Assembly: GCF_000317285.1 (NCBI RefSeq)
Contig: NZ_AJLN01000033.1
Span: 1-64,000, forward strand
Direction of reading: 5' to 3'
From: Chlorogloeopsis fritschii PCC 6912
GTDB lineage: Bacteria; Cyanobacteriota; Cyanobacteriia; Cyanobacteriales; Nostocaceae
Length of the DNA stretch: 64,000 bases
This document shows positions 35,920 to 44,677 of this stretch, in pieces. The translations under genes and the position numbers were made by a program. The notes beneath the pieces were generated by a model that saw only the letters and a program-made list of their open reading frames with translations, did not search any database and was not told the origin of the DNA. Within the stretch, counting starts at the first letter, position 1, and every line of letters begins with the position of its first letter.

Positions 35920-37587
35920 TTAACCAGTCTGCAAACCGATTTCAACCTTATCCATCACAACTGCTCTTTTCAAGGCATAGGTTCTATCCATAAACAGGTT
36001 GTCATAGGGTACTAAGTTAAGTATGCCAAGACGCTCCAACAGTTGCTTAACTCTGCCAACCGCACCAACAATAAACACCTGACAACCTTTTTGCTGAAAA
36101 TCTTTGATCGCATTTTCGATCGCCAGCGCCGCTGTTTCATCCAGATAGGGAACATCGCTGAGATCCATCACCAAAGTATCACAATTCTTGATCGCTAAAT
36201 GTTCGCGAGCGATGGTTTTTGCCACCCCGAAGCTCATCGGCCCGCCCATGTAGAATAATGAGACTCGCCCATCGGCTAAATTGAGCAACTCCTTCTCTTC
36301 CAAATTCAAGGGAATAGTATCATCTGCATCACAAATCGCTTTGATCTGTTGAGCATGTACATTACTCAATTGCTCGATTGTCAGGAGGTTAGCAAGAAAC
36401 ATTCCCACTCCAGCAGCAACCATCAGATCCATAAAGACTGTCATCAGCAGCACCCCGTACATAATCAAAGTTGATTTCCAGGGAACCTTATGCGATCGCT
36501 TCAAGAAGTTCCAATCAAGCATTTCAATTCCTACCGAAAAAGCAATTCCGGCTAATACTGCCATCGGAATGTATTCTGCTAAGTCAGCAGCCCACAACAC
36601 CACGATTAACATCAGTGCTGCCCGAATTAAACCAGCAAGAGCAGTCCTAGCTCCCACCTGAATATTAATCACTGTTCCCATCGTGGCACCAGAACCAGGA
36701 AGTCCACCGCACAAACCAGCAACTAAATTTCCAATTCCTTGACCAATCAATTCTTGATCCTCATAAGTCTCCGTGCGCGTCATACTATCAGCAATGACTG
36801 ATGTCAGCAGGGCATCAATCGAACCCAGCATACCTAGCATGGCTCCATCAATTAACATCCGCATCGTTTGAGCGGGTGTGAAGGTAGGCATATATAGAGT
36901 AGGTAATCCTGATGGAATTTCACCTATCCGTCTCAACTCAACATTATGGAGCAAGGTAAAGGAAATGATTGTACCGATCACCAATGCTGCCAATTGTGGT
37001 GGAAAATAGCGCCTGAATCTAGAGGGCATAAAAAAAATAATTGCCATCGTGATAATTGCTAGGTTGGTTTCCACAGGATTCAGGTTTGCCAGAAGTTGCG
37101 GTAGCTTTGTTAGCGTTGCCATCAAACCCCCTTCTGGGGTTGCATGTCCTAGAAATGGTGGTATCTGAAGAATAATCAGAATCACACCTATTCCAGACAT
37201 GAATCCTGAAATGACGCTATAGGGCATGAGGATAATGTATTTACCCAACTGGAAGATGCCAAAGAGGATTTGAAACACTCCAGACAGCATGACTACCGTA
37301 AACGCCATCGCCATACCATGCTCTGGATTTCTAGCAATCATCGCGGTAATGATCGCTGTCATAAATACGGTTGTTGGCCCGGTTGGTTCAGAAATTTGAG
37401 TCGGTGTGCCACCAAACAGAGATGCAAAAAAGCCGACACAGATCGATCCATAAAGACCTGCTACAGGTCCTAAACCAGAAGCAGCACCAAACGCCAGGGC
37501 AATAGGTAATGAAACAATAGCATTGGTGACACCGCCAAAAATGTCACCGTGTAAGTTGCGGAAATGAATTCTATTAGTCAAGGGCAT
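35920..37587 (-). CDS. bicA: SulP family anion transporter with STAS domain, BicA-like
   Basis: A 555-residue membrane carrier with 12-14 helices and a cytosolic STAS domain (about 430-545, with VMDLSDVPYLDETAALAIE). The start MPLTNRIHFRNLHGDIFGG and the segments FFASLFGGTPTQISEPTGPT and VISGFMSGIGVILIILQ closely resemble BicA of Synechococcus PCC 7002, a low-affinity, high-flux sodium-dependent bicarbonate importer. By family knowledge it would supply inorganic carbon to the carbon-concentrating mechanism. It converges on the cyclase/hydrolase pair with a 17-base gap. Some SulP paralogues carry sulfate, so the bicarbonate role is probable, not proven. Confidence 0.85.
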   Translation of the reverse strand: MPLTNRIHFRNLHGDIFGGVTNAIVSLPIALAFGAASGLGPVAGLYGSICVGFFASLFGGTPTQISEPTGPTTVFMTAIITAMIARNPEHGMAMAFTVVMLSGVFQILFGIFQLGKYIILMPYSVISGFMSGIGVILIILQIPPFLGHATPEGGLMATLTKLPQLLANLNPVETNLAIITMAIIFFMPSRFRRYFPPQLAALVIGTIISFTLLHNVELRRIGEIPSGLPTLYMPTFTPAQTMRMLIDGAMLGMLGSIDALLTSVIADSMTRTETYEDQELIGQGIGNLVAGLCGGLPGSGATMGTVINIQVGARTALAGLIRAALMLIVVLWAADLAEYIPMAVLAGIAFSVGIEMLDWNFLKRSHKVPWKSTLIMYGVLLMTVFMDLMVAAGVGMFLANLLTIEQLSNVHAQQIKAICDADDTIPLNLEEKELLNLADGRVSLFYMGGPMSFGVAKTIAREHLAIKNCDTLVMDLSDVPYLDETAALAIENAIKDFQQKGCQVFIVGAVGRVKQLLERLGILNLVPYDNLFMDRTYALKRAVVMDKVEIGLQTG

Positions 37588-37958
37588 GGAATTTTAACTA
37601 CCTTGAAAGTGAAAGAGTAAATATTCAGGTGGAAGTGGTAGAAACCCTCGTTACCAGGCTGAACCTGGTAACGAGAAATAGAGCAAGAGTGCTCGCTCAA
37701 GATATCAGTATGGCTGTAGAACAGAAGGAACTAGAGCAAGAGTGCTCGCTCAAGATATCAATATGGCTGTAGAACAGAAGTGTTTCCTTATCGCAACTTG
37801 GCGCAGAGGTCGCTAAAGTTAACGAAGATTTGAGGATAAAGTGAATTGATGAACGAAGCGTCAAAAGCCTCAACTTGCTAGCGAGGATGTAGAAACCTTA
37901 CCCTGCTGACTTTATCCGCAGAGGTGGAGTAGTTTGTATATGCGATCGACAAATATAT
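37588..37958. repeat. Hairpin repeat and 53-base tandem duplication upstream of bicA
   Basis: At 37647-37675 there is a 12-base-pair stem (CTCGTTACCAGG / CCTGGTAACGAG), repeated at 44575-44603. It is followed by two tandem copies of a 53-base unit (37679-37731 and 37732-37780) that differ at only a few positions; the unit contains the small palindrome GAGCAAGAGTGCTCGCTC. No coding frame is seen in the remaining bases up to 37958. Confidence 0.75.
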
Positions 37959-38948
37959 TTAAGATTGTTGCTTTTCTCCACCTCCAACTTCAACACGAGT
38001 TGCAGTTTTTATGTTGGGATTCCAGTCAGTTCGTCTACCTACAAACATGCCAATTTTTCTACCAACTTCTTTGCCTTTTGGCCCCAGCACTGTAACCCCG
38101 ATCGCTCCACCGATAACAGCTGTACCAGTTTCACCTAAGAAATTGCAGGCAGTATTGCCTAGCCAACTTCCTTTCTGCTGATGAGAAGATGATGGTTTTA
38201 CGTTATAAACAGTTTCAGAATTTTTTTGAGCGATCTGATTGACTTGCCGCACTGCATCCTCACCAAACTGTGCGCCAATGGTAAAACCAACAACACTGCC
38301 TACTTGAGTCCCAACAATCGCGCCTGCTGGCCCGATCGCCATCCCAGCAACAACTGCTCCAACTGTTCCCCCTACTGTTTCTCCGACAGTAGCTCCTATT
38401 AAACTACCTCCGAATTCTTGAATCGTAGCTTTGGATGCGGGAGAGGGAATATTTTCTATGGCTTCAGATACTGTCTGAGCAATAGATTGCCCTGCTTGGG
38501 AGGTAGCATTTCCAATTGCTTCGCCAATACCAACAGTTGTTCCTGATACCATTTTTCCAGTGAGGAAAGCAACGCTGCCGATCGCTTCACCCATATTGTT
38601 GGCTGTTGCAGACAAATGCGCTAAACCAGGAGGTGTGACGCTATCAAGCACTTCTCCAACATTAGCAGCAGTTTCCAGCACTGTTTTTCCTGCTTGGTAT
38701 GCCATGCCATTAATTGCTTCTGCCATACTAGCCGTGGTTTCAGTCACAGCTTTTCCTGCTTGTGATGCTGCATCGCTGATTGCTTGTCCGATTCCATTTG
38801 CAACTGTGGCAAAAAATCCCAAACAAGAAGCTTTTTGAGTCGAAGTTCTAGCTAACTGAATGCTGGTAGATTGGGAATAAACTTGGATTACCTCTGCTTT
38901 GACTGCAATGTCTGAGGATTGAGCTTTGATTATTCCTTCACTTGACAT
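37959..38948 (-). CDS. Glycine-zipper protein with helical repeats
   Basis: A 329-residue protein when started at the ATG at 38948 (MSSEGIIKAQ), which has GAGG about 12 bases upstream; the frame is open further but would then run into the antiporter fragment. Residues about 45-175 hold four or five imperfect repeats of about 23 residues (QAGKAVTETTASMAEAING, QAGKTVLETAANVGEVLDS, and others). Residues about 185-235 form a Gly/Ala/Val zipper (GGSLIGATVGETVGGTVG, then AVVAGMAIGPAGAIVGTQVG), and a second zipper lies near 290-315. Such zippers insert in or bend membranes. There is no signal peptide. I do not recognise a specific family; possible roles are membrane association or assembly of a compartment. 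Confidence 0.7.
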   Translation of the reverse strand: MSSEGIIKAQSSDIAVKAEVIQVYSQSTSIQLARTSTQKASCLGFFATVANGIGQAISDAASQAGKAVTETTASMAEAINGMAYQAGKTVLETAANVGEVLDSVTPPGLAHLSATANNMGEAIGSVAFLTGKMVSGTTVGIGEAIGNATSQAGQSIAQTVSEAIENIPSPASKATIQEFGGSLIGATVGETVGGTVGAVVAGMAIGPAGAIVGTQVGSVVGFTIGAQFGEDAVRQVNQIAQKNSETVYNVKPSSSHQQKGSWLGNTACNFLGETGTAVIGGAIGVTVLGPKGKEVGRKIGMFVGRRTDWNPNIKTATRVEVGGGEKQQS

Positions 38949-38991
38949 GGAGATGACCTCAATAAAAATTGGAATGGGAAATTGAGCACTG

Positions 38992-39291
38992 TTAAGGGTG
39001 AAAGTAGAATGCTGTGCCAACAACAGCATAGGTAATCAGAAGTAAAGCTCCTTCTAACCAATTAGATTTACCATCAGTGCTAATAGAGTTGGTAACTAAG
39101 ACTGCGATCGCCACTGCCAGTACTTCAAAGGGATTGAAGTCCAGATTCATCGATTGCCCAATTAATTGACTCACCAAAACTAAAATAGGAGCAATAAACA
39201 TGGCAATTTGCAAACTCGATCCCATTGCCACTGCCACCGCTAAATCCATTTTGTTCTTCATCGCAAAGGTGGCAGTGGTGATATATTCCAC
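38992..39291 (-). pseudogene. C-terminal fragment of a Ca2+/H+ exchanger (Cax)
   Basis: Ninety-nine residues that align with the end of the intact exchanger at 55709-56869. Shared segments include MGSSLQIAMF.APILV against IGSSLQIAMFVTPILV, SMNLDF, and NWLEGALLLITYAV against NWLEGILLLITYAM. Only the last quarter of the protein is left. The frame reaches a stop three codons before the GTG at 39291, and the preceding DNA has no exchanger-like sequence. The protein would lack the first ion-binding repeat and cannot transport alone. It diverged from the 55.7 kb gene well before now, so it is an old paralogue rather than a recent copy. Confidence 0.8.
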
Positions 39292-39549
39292 AATTACTTA
39301 AAACACCTGCATCAAGCACCTACGACAAACGATTAATTACGTTTGTCTGAGCAGAGTCTGTTTCACTATTTTTAATTGACTGAGATGATAGCTTGCCTAC
39401 ATGATAGGTTATCACATTTAAAAAGTTCTAATTACAAAATTAATTATCTTTAACATACATAAATACTAAACATCAAACAAAAAACTATATTGATTTTCAT
39501 CAAGCCATACAAAATAGCTATATAGCAATCCTATTTAATTTGTTAAAAT

Positions 39550-39655
39550 CAGCAATTTTTGTAGGGTAGGCACTGCCTAACTTTCCTCAAACCCTTATTT
39601 TTACGTTGTGAACAGTGCCCACCTTACGCTTATTGAAAATGGTGCAAGTTCTCAG
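39550..39655. repeat. 106-base dispersed palindromic repeat, copy B
   Basis: This aligns without gaps to 15446-15551 with about eight mismatches. The arms are GTAGGGTAGGCACTG and CAGTGCCCACCTTAC; one base change weakens the stem relative to copy A. The flanks on both sides differ from those of copy A, so the element, not a larger block, is what is repeated. Confidence 0.85.
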
Positions 39656-39788
39656 TTTATTTAAAATACTTGTGGCAATTATACCTTTTGGATAGTAAAT
39701 ACTACTTACTTAGAAAGATTAGGTATAATGATTTTTTATATATTCTATCAATATAGATAGAGAGCTATTTCAATGAGGGGCAAGTTTT

Positions 39789-39917
39789 ATGGATAATCTC
39801 TTATTAGTTTCTATTCTAGGTTTTGTGATTTTATTTGGAATGACATTATTGATTGTTGAGGAATTTAATATCGAAAGAAGGGCGATTTTGGCTGAATATC
39901 GCAGGAAGAGGAGATAA
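39789..39917 (+). CDS. Small single-span membrane protein (42 residues)
   Basis: An ATG-started frame reading MDNLLLVSILGFVILFGMTL followed by LIVEEFNIERRAIL and a basic end EYRRKRR: one membrane helix and then an amphipathic, positively charged tail. GAGGGG lies about 10 bases before the ATG. A strong hairpin follows 38 bases after the stop. The clean RBS, helix and terminator-like structure together support a real small gene, although I know no family. It lies between the exchanger fragment and the first P-type ATPase-like gene. Confidence 0.55.
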   Translation: MDNLLLVSILGFVILFGMTLLIVEEFNIERRAILAEYRRKRR

Positions 39918-39955
39918 TTAGAGGATATAGCAAGCATAGATTAATTATGAAAACA

Positions 39956-39988
39956 AGAACCCAGACTTTTCTAAAAAGTCTGGGTTCT
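39956..39988 (+). terminator. Strong hairpin after the 42-residue gene
   Basis: A perfect 15-base-pair stem (AGAACCCAGACTTTT / AAAAGTCTGGGTTCT) with a 3-base loop. The upper stem is A/T-rich but no T-run follows the base, so termination efficiency is uncertain. It separates the small gene from the ATPase-like gene at 40140. Confidence 0.55.
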
Positions 39989-40139
39989 AGGCGATATGAT
40001 TGTTCACAAATCAAATAGCATTACACCGAGCAATTCTCACATAGTTTTACAACAAAAGCTTTTTACTTATTTCGGTTGTAGCTTATGATGTTGATTAATG
40101 CGAGATTTAAAACCCTTTCACTAAGCTTCTCTCGATGTA

Positions 40140-42116
40140 ATGAGCTATCAGGTCGTTCACTCTACTTTTGGACGTTATCGTATTCGTATACCTCAACTTG
40201 CTCATGATTCAGACTTTGCTAGCAAACTTAAGGCACTAGTTGAATCGCTGGTATTTGTGACTGAGGTTCGTATTAATGCACAAGCAAGTTCACTGATTGT
40301 TAGCTATCAAGATAATTTTTGCAGCACAACGGCGCTAGAAAAGTTTGTTAGCTGTATCCAGGCTGCGGCAGACTGTGTTGAAATTTCCTTAACAGAATTT
40401 CTGCTGGAAGGAGAAGATCTGAAACCGGAAGTTAATCAATGGAAGGATTTAGGATTTCCTGCCCTCAGCCTGACTTTAGCTTTGCTAGCAGCTCCATTGG
40501 AGTTACCACCATTGATTGTAATTTTAGCCATTGCTGGAGCTGCAACACCTTGGTTTAACCGTGCTGCTGATAGTCTGCTCAATCAACATCAGCCCAATAT
40601 CGATCTACTGGATTCAGCATGGATGACTATGCAGACTGTCCAAGGTCAGTTTATCGCACCTGCACTCAAAACGGTTTTGGTAGAAGTGAGGAGAACTCTC
40701 AGGGGAAATACAACCCAAACTAGAGAAGAACAGTCTTTCAATTTGTTAAATGAGTTAGATCGATATGTTTGGGTAGAGTTGGAGGGAGAGGAACAACAGA
40801 TCCATATAAGCAACTTACAACAAGGCGATCGCATGATTGTCAAATCGGGCGAAATGATTTTGGTAGATGGGATCGTTGTTGATGGTTATGGTTTAATCGA
40901 TACCCAGAATTTGACAGGTAACTCTACACCTATTGTTTGTTCAGAAGGACAAGATGTCTTTGCCTCTTCAATATTACTTGAAGGTCGCTTATGTGTCTTG
41001 GTAAATAGAATTGGACTGAATACCCGTGCTGGTTTAGCTGCTCTTTTGGCTGAATTAGCACCTGTTCACGATACAAAAATTGGTGCTTTTCAAGCAGAAT
41101 TTGTAACAAATGCAATTTTACCAACTCTGGCTTTAGGTGGCACGATCTATTTAATGACAGGTAACATTGGTGCTGCGATCTCACCCTACCAATTTGATTT
41201 TGGTAGTGGTATTCCAATTTCGATTTCGACAACAGTTCTGCAAGCGCTGATCTATGCCGTGCGACATGGAATATACATTCGCAGTGGTGGTATTTTGGAA
41301 GCCTTAGCCCACATCGATGCAATTGTCTTTGATATCGATGTCTTGGCTTTAGATTCCCCTGAGACGATGGAAGCTATTGCCATTCTCCAGAGTCAAAACA
41401 TAGATATTTACTTAGTTTCTGGTGTTCCTGAATCGATCGCCCTTGATGTTGCCACTCAGTTAGGAGTTCATCCCCATTACGTCTGTGCAGAAGTTCCTTT
41501 CACCCAAAAAATAAATCTGATTCGTGGGTTGCAGCACCAAGGTAAGACAGTGGCTTTTGTGGGAGATGGGGAAGATGAGGCAGTACGGCTTGCTTGTGCT
41601 CATGTCTCCATTTCCTTTGCCAAGACGAGCCAGATTCCCGATCCGACAACTGATGTTGTCATTTTAGAAGATGACTTGCGCGGAGTCACCCATGCCATTG
41701 CGATCGCCAAGCGAGCAATGGAAATAATCTACGAAAACACTGCAACCATAGTGATTCCTAACCTATTTATGCAAATAGGCGGTGGCATGTTTTTGGGTGT
41801 AAATCCTGTATATAACGTGATTGTCAATAACGGTACAGCCTTTGTAGCTGAATTCTTAAACGGTTCACGCCCACTTTTTGAGACAAACTTCTTACCTCCT
41901 CTAAAAAGCAGTTCTCAAAGAATCAGCCAGGGAAAATCAAATGGCAAAGCACTGAAACAAGGTGAATTGGCAAAGCGGTTAGGAGTATCATCTCAGTCTC
42001 TTACCAGCAAAAGATTGAAGCCTGAGTTTCCTATATGGACTCAGGCTAGAGATCCAGAAGGGATTGCATGGAATTTCGATCCAGTAGCAAAGCGCTATCG
42101 ACATTCACCCGCTTGA
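40140..42116 (+). CDS. Degenerate P1B-type ATPase (pseudoenzyme) with C-terminal HTH-like module
   Basis: A 658-residue, uninterrupted frame. Residues 1-85 form an HMA-like domain (YQVVHSTFGRYRIRIPQL) without a CxxC. Helices and actuator domain follow, but TGES is TGNS (259-262). The helix that normally carries the CPx proline reads PISISTTVL, so the proline is lost. DKTGT is DIDVL (398-402). About 124 residues forming the nucleotide-binding domain are absent, TGD is SGV (427-429) and GDGIND is GDGEDE (475-480). Transport by ATP hydrolysis should be impossible. The last 55 residues (LKQGELAKRLGVSSQSLTS, then WTQARDPEGIAWNF) repeat the module ending the ATPase at 51595. The intact frame argues for selected function rather than decay. 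Confidence 0.85.
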   Translation: MSYQVVHSTFGRYRIRIPQLAHDSDFASKLKALVESLVFVTEVRINAQASSLIVSYQDNFCSTTALEKFVSCIQAAADCVEISLTEFLLEGEDLKPEVNQWKDLGFPALSLTLALLAAPLELPPLIVILAIAGAATPWFNRAADSLLNQHQPNIDLLDSAWMTMQTVQGQFIAPALKTVLVEVRRTLRGNTTQTREEQSFNLLNELDRYVWVELEGEEQQIHISNLQQGDRMIVKSGEMILVDGIVVDGYGLIDTQNLTGNSTPIVCSEGQDVFASSILLEGRLCVLVNRIGLNTRAGLAALLAELAPVHDTKIGAFQAEFVTNAILPTLALGGTIYLMTGNIGAAISPYQFDFGSGIPISISTTVLQALIYAVRHGIYIRSGGILEALAHIDAIVFDIDVLALDSPETMEAIAILQSQNIDIYLVSGVPESIALDVATQLGVHPHYVCAEVPFTQKINLIRGLQHQGKTVAFVGDGEDEAVRLACAHVSISFAKTSQIPDPTTDVVILEDDLRGVTHAIAIAKRAMEIIYENTATIVIPNLFMQIGGGMFLGVNPVYNVIVNNGTAFVAEFLNGSRPLFETNFLPPLKSSSQRISQGKSNGKALKQGELAKRLGVSSQSLTSKRLKPEFPIWTQARDPEGIAWNFDPVAKRYRHSPA

Positions 42117-42295
42117 AGTTTTATAGCATGATCTTGAGGACATCCATTTGCACACAGAGCATCTGCTGTTTGTTGAGTCATGAACCAATGGGCTGATAAG
42201 TCAGTTAGAATGACTAGCCCAAGAAAAGCAAATGGGCTAACAGCAAAGGTAATCGCTAGCTTGCGCAAGTCAAAGAACTCTGGATATTTAAGCAT
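42095..42295 (-). CDS. Small membrane protein overlapping the pseudo-ATPase 3' end
   Basis: From the ATG at 42295 the product is 66 residues: MLKYPEFFDLRKLAITFAVS, one hydrophobic helix (to about residue 32), then a cysteine-containing tail (TADALCANGCPQDHAIKLQ). A GGAG lies about 8 bases before the start. An upstream ATG would add 19 residues but lacks such a site. The stop lies 22 bases inside the convergent ATPase-like gene. Two closely spaced cysteines and a histidine in the tail could bind a metal (inference). No family is recognised. Confidence 0.55.
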   Translation of the reverse strand: MLKYPEFFDLRKLAITFAVSPFAFLGLVILTDLSAHWFMTQQTADALCANGCPQDHAIKLQAGECR

Positions 42296-42352
42296 GGTAA
42301 CAAATCTCCGATAGTTCGATAGAGAGAAGGCTCTTTTCTCCTGATTTATCAT

Positions 42353-42743
42353 CAGGAGAAGTAGAGCATGAGGGCAGCTGTAATTTTGGATTTCTTGTAG
42401 GTACGCCCCTATTGTTGTACATCACTAGGGTTGCGCACTCTATGAGAAGCCGCACCAAGCATCTAAGTCAGTCCACAAGCCGTAGTGGCGCGTCTACTCT
42501 AATTTGGTGCATGATATTTTGTAGGTTGAGTCTCGTAAACATGGCCCAACTTTTGAAAATGCAGAGATTAAGCAAGTATTAAGTGGTGACAATCAAGCTT
42601 ATTGATGAAGTTGTCAAGTTAAATAGATTAATGTGCAACTTAAACGCACATTAGCTTAGTAGATTGGTCAATATAAGACTGACAACCGAGGGGCTATCAG
42701 TCTCTGGCAAGCATCAGCTGTTCACCTTCATGCTTTGCAGAGG
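42353..42743. other. Gene-free stretch, nothing identified
   Basis: About 390 bases between two minus-strand small genes. I see only short imperfect palindromes (for example CTAAGTCAGTCCACAAGCCGTAGTGG around 42463) and no frame with coding character. Confidence 0.3.
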
Positions 42744-43049
42744 TTAGCCGATAGTTACCTCACGAGGAGATTCGCTTGTTCCGTTTTTGGAAGTTGAACG
42801 CTCTGCTTTTGCTTCAGCAACTAAATCCTTGAAGGATTCACTTGCTTCGGCGAAAGTAGATTGAGCTTTATCAATGGCATCAAAAGTCCAAATTAATCCA
42901 GTCTTAGCTGCACTCCTTGCAGATTCTGAAACATTGTGACCAGTTGCAGAGTCAAGAGCGCTGACAACAGGTACTAACACCAATGCTCCAACTCCAATTA
43001 CGGCAGCAGTCATCGGTTCAAGACCTAGTAAAAGAGCCTCGAATTCCAT
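42744..43049 (-). CDS. DUF5132-like small membrane-associated protein
   Basis: A 101-residue protein with an N-terminal hydrophobic stretch (EPMTAAVIGVGALVLVPVVS) and an amphipathic helix pair (SARSAAKTGLIWTFDAIDKA, ASESFKDLVAEAKAE), then a polar tail. This pattern (hydrophobic helix, AAK.G...D, then F.DL.AEA.AE) resembles DUF5132-type proteins, which I recall as companions of HMA-domain P-type ATPases in several bacteria. Function unknown; a membrane-bound partner or regulator of the ATPases is possible (inference). It is a lone minus-strand gene with large gaps on both sides. Confidence 0.6.
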   Translation of the reverse strand: MEFEALLLGLEPMTAAVIGVGALVLVPVVSALDSATGHNVSESARSAAKTGLIWTFDAIDKAQSTFAEASESFKDLVAEAKAERSTSKNGTSESPREVTIG

Positions 43050-43696
43050 ATTTAATTGACCTCCAAAATGATAGAGAAATCTGCTTGCTTCAGGTGCAGC
43101 TATTTAGATAACTCGAATCCTAAGTTGTAAAGGTGTATAACCTCAAAATACTGAATGAAAAAAGTAGAAACGAATCTTCAACAGCTACACGAGCAATAGC
43201 AAGAAGACTGGGTAGTGAGAGTAAAAACCGTCAGAAAACAAGTAGCGAAACTTTCTAAATGTTTCCACCTTGTTGAATTCATATTACATATTATCAGGAA
43301 AATAAAGTACTAGAAACAACATTAAGTTTTTGTTACAAAAGTAGACGCAGTGAAACATATTTTTTTACTTTTAGCAAATTATTGTATCTTTTATAGCTTT
43401 GGTATTTCAGTTGCCATCAAATCTTACTCATAATCAATCACATCAGTAGAGTCAAGCAGGCAGTAGGGTAATATCTATTTTCCCTACTAATTAAAATAGG
43501 AGCAGCTTAAATTCTTTACACTGACTGCTGTTGTGTATATACGAATATCTGCAAAAATTTTTTTGAAGTTAAGAAGTGGTTGATTGCTGCTAGTTTCGCA
43601 GGATGGTCATGACACCACAGGTCTATGAATAAATACTATAGACTACATAAGAATTTTGAATTAACCACTAACTACCAATCATTTCATTACTGTTGA
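43050..43696. other. Gene-free stretch, nothing identified
   Basis: About 650 AT-rich bases with no convincing frame on either strand, no strong hairpin with a T-run and no clear repeat shared with the rest of the window. It probably contains the promoter of the DUF5132-like gene at its left end. Confidence 0.3.
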
Positions 43697-43960
43697 TCAA
43701 TAACATAAAGGCAGCAAATCAATGACATTATTGAAACTTGTAAAATAGTCTCGCAGTGCCTTAGCAGAATCACCTGTAAACTCTATCCATTCGTAGTGGT
43801 AGGCATTGGATGAAATACTGTCTTCTTGGAATAGATAAGTACTTGGAATGGCGATCAGTAAATAAACACTTTCTTCTTCAGAGCGGACTCGACCTTGTAA
43901 TCGAATAGCAGCAATATATTTTGTGTTAACCACAATATCGTCAATTTTTATGAATGCCAT
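43697..43960 (-). CDS. Small conserved-looking protein, unknown function
   Basis: An 87-residue soluble protein with a beta-rich start (MAFIKIDDIVVNTKYIAAIR, then VYLLIAIPSTYLF) and a helix EFTGDSAKALRDYFTSF. The pattern of short strands around an IxxVNTxxI motif is like small cyanobacterial proteins of unknown function often found near stress genes. There is no membrane segment and only one cysteine (C-terminal). The start ATG follows a purine-poor region, so initiation is uncertain. Confidence 0.5.
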   Translation of the reverse strand: MAFIKIDDIVVNTKYIAAIRLQGRVRSEEESVYLLIAIPSTYLFQEDSISSNAYHYEWIEFTGDSAKALRDYFTSFNNVIDLLPLCY

Positions 43961-44677
43961 GATTTTGGTAGCCCGAAATAAGTTGATTTAACAAAAATCA
44001 AACAACGAAAGTTAGAGTTTCTTAAATTCAATACCATTAATATTGATGTATCTTTACAAAGATTGTAATCTATACAACTGGCTATCTTGAAAGAGTAATA
44101 ATTTAGTTATTTCTAACTCACTGCTAACAGATACTAATGAGACTTGATGAGAATTACGATCAAAACGAGTCTAAAATGTGTGTAGCGGTCTCATTGGCAT
44201 TCTGAAAACTTTGTGAAAAGAGTCAGCAGAAGCACAAGAAATTGCATCGGTTACAAAGTTAAAAGCCAATCCCGACTTTGTCAGGATGTAAATTTGACAT
44301 TTGCATCTGCTCTCAGCTACTTTCACAAAAGATTCAGAGCTTGCTGAAGATTGCTATTATTACCATCCTCAACAAGAGCAGCGTTTGACAATATCGGGGA
44401 TGTAAAGGTGTAAATCTATTTTTGTTTGTTGTTGGTTAGTGCTAACTAACCCAAACTCAGCAAACAACTAGCTACGGCTGTAGACTGCACCTTTACACTC
44501 CATTTTTTAAAGGGAACGGGGAAATTCACATCTTGCACTCCTACCGACAGCCACCAGGCAACAGCCCACAAACCCTCGTTACCGGGTTCAACCTGGTAAC
44601 GAGAACTAGAGCCTCTGGCTCTTCAAGAGAAGAGTGTAAGATATAAGGAAAGAAATCTCTTTGAACGCAACTTGCGA
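43961..44677. other. Gene-free stretch with hairpin repeat copy 2
   Basis: About 720 bases without a convincing gene. At 44575-44603 lies the second copy of the CTCGTTACC...GGTAACGAG hairpin also present at 37647-37675, followed in both places by GAGAA-TAGAGC. Fragments such as GATGTAAAGGTGTAAAT occur twice within 43.1-44.4 kb in variant form. Confidence 0.4.
44575..44603. repeat. 29-base hairpin repeat, copy 2
   Basis: The stem CTCGTTACCGGG / ACCTGGTAACGAG matches the copy at 37647-37675, with compensating differences near the loop. It is located 75 bases past the stop of the ParB-like gene, so it may also serve as its transcript end. Confidence 0.7.

Noticed and set aside
37679-37780. Possible CRISPR-like direct repeats
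   Set aside because: There are only two adjacent units with no spacers; it is a simple tandem duplication.
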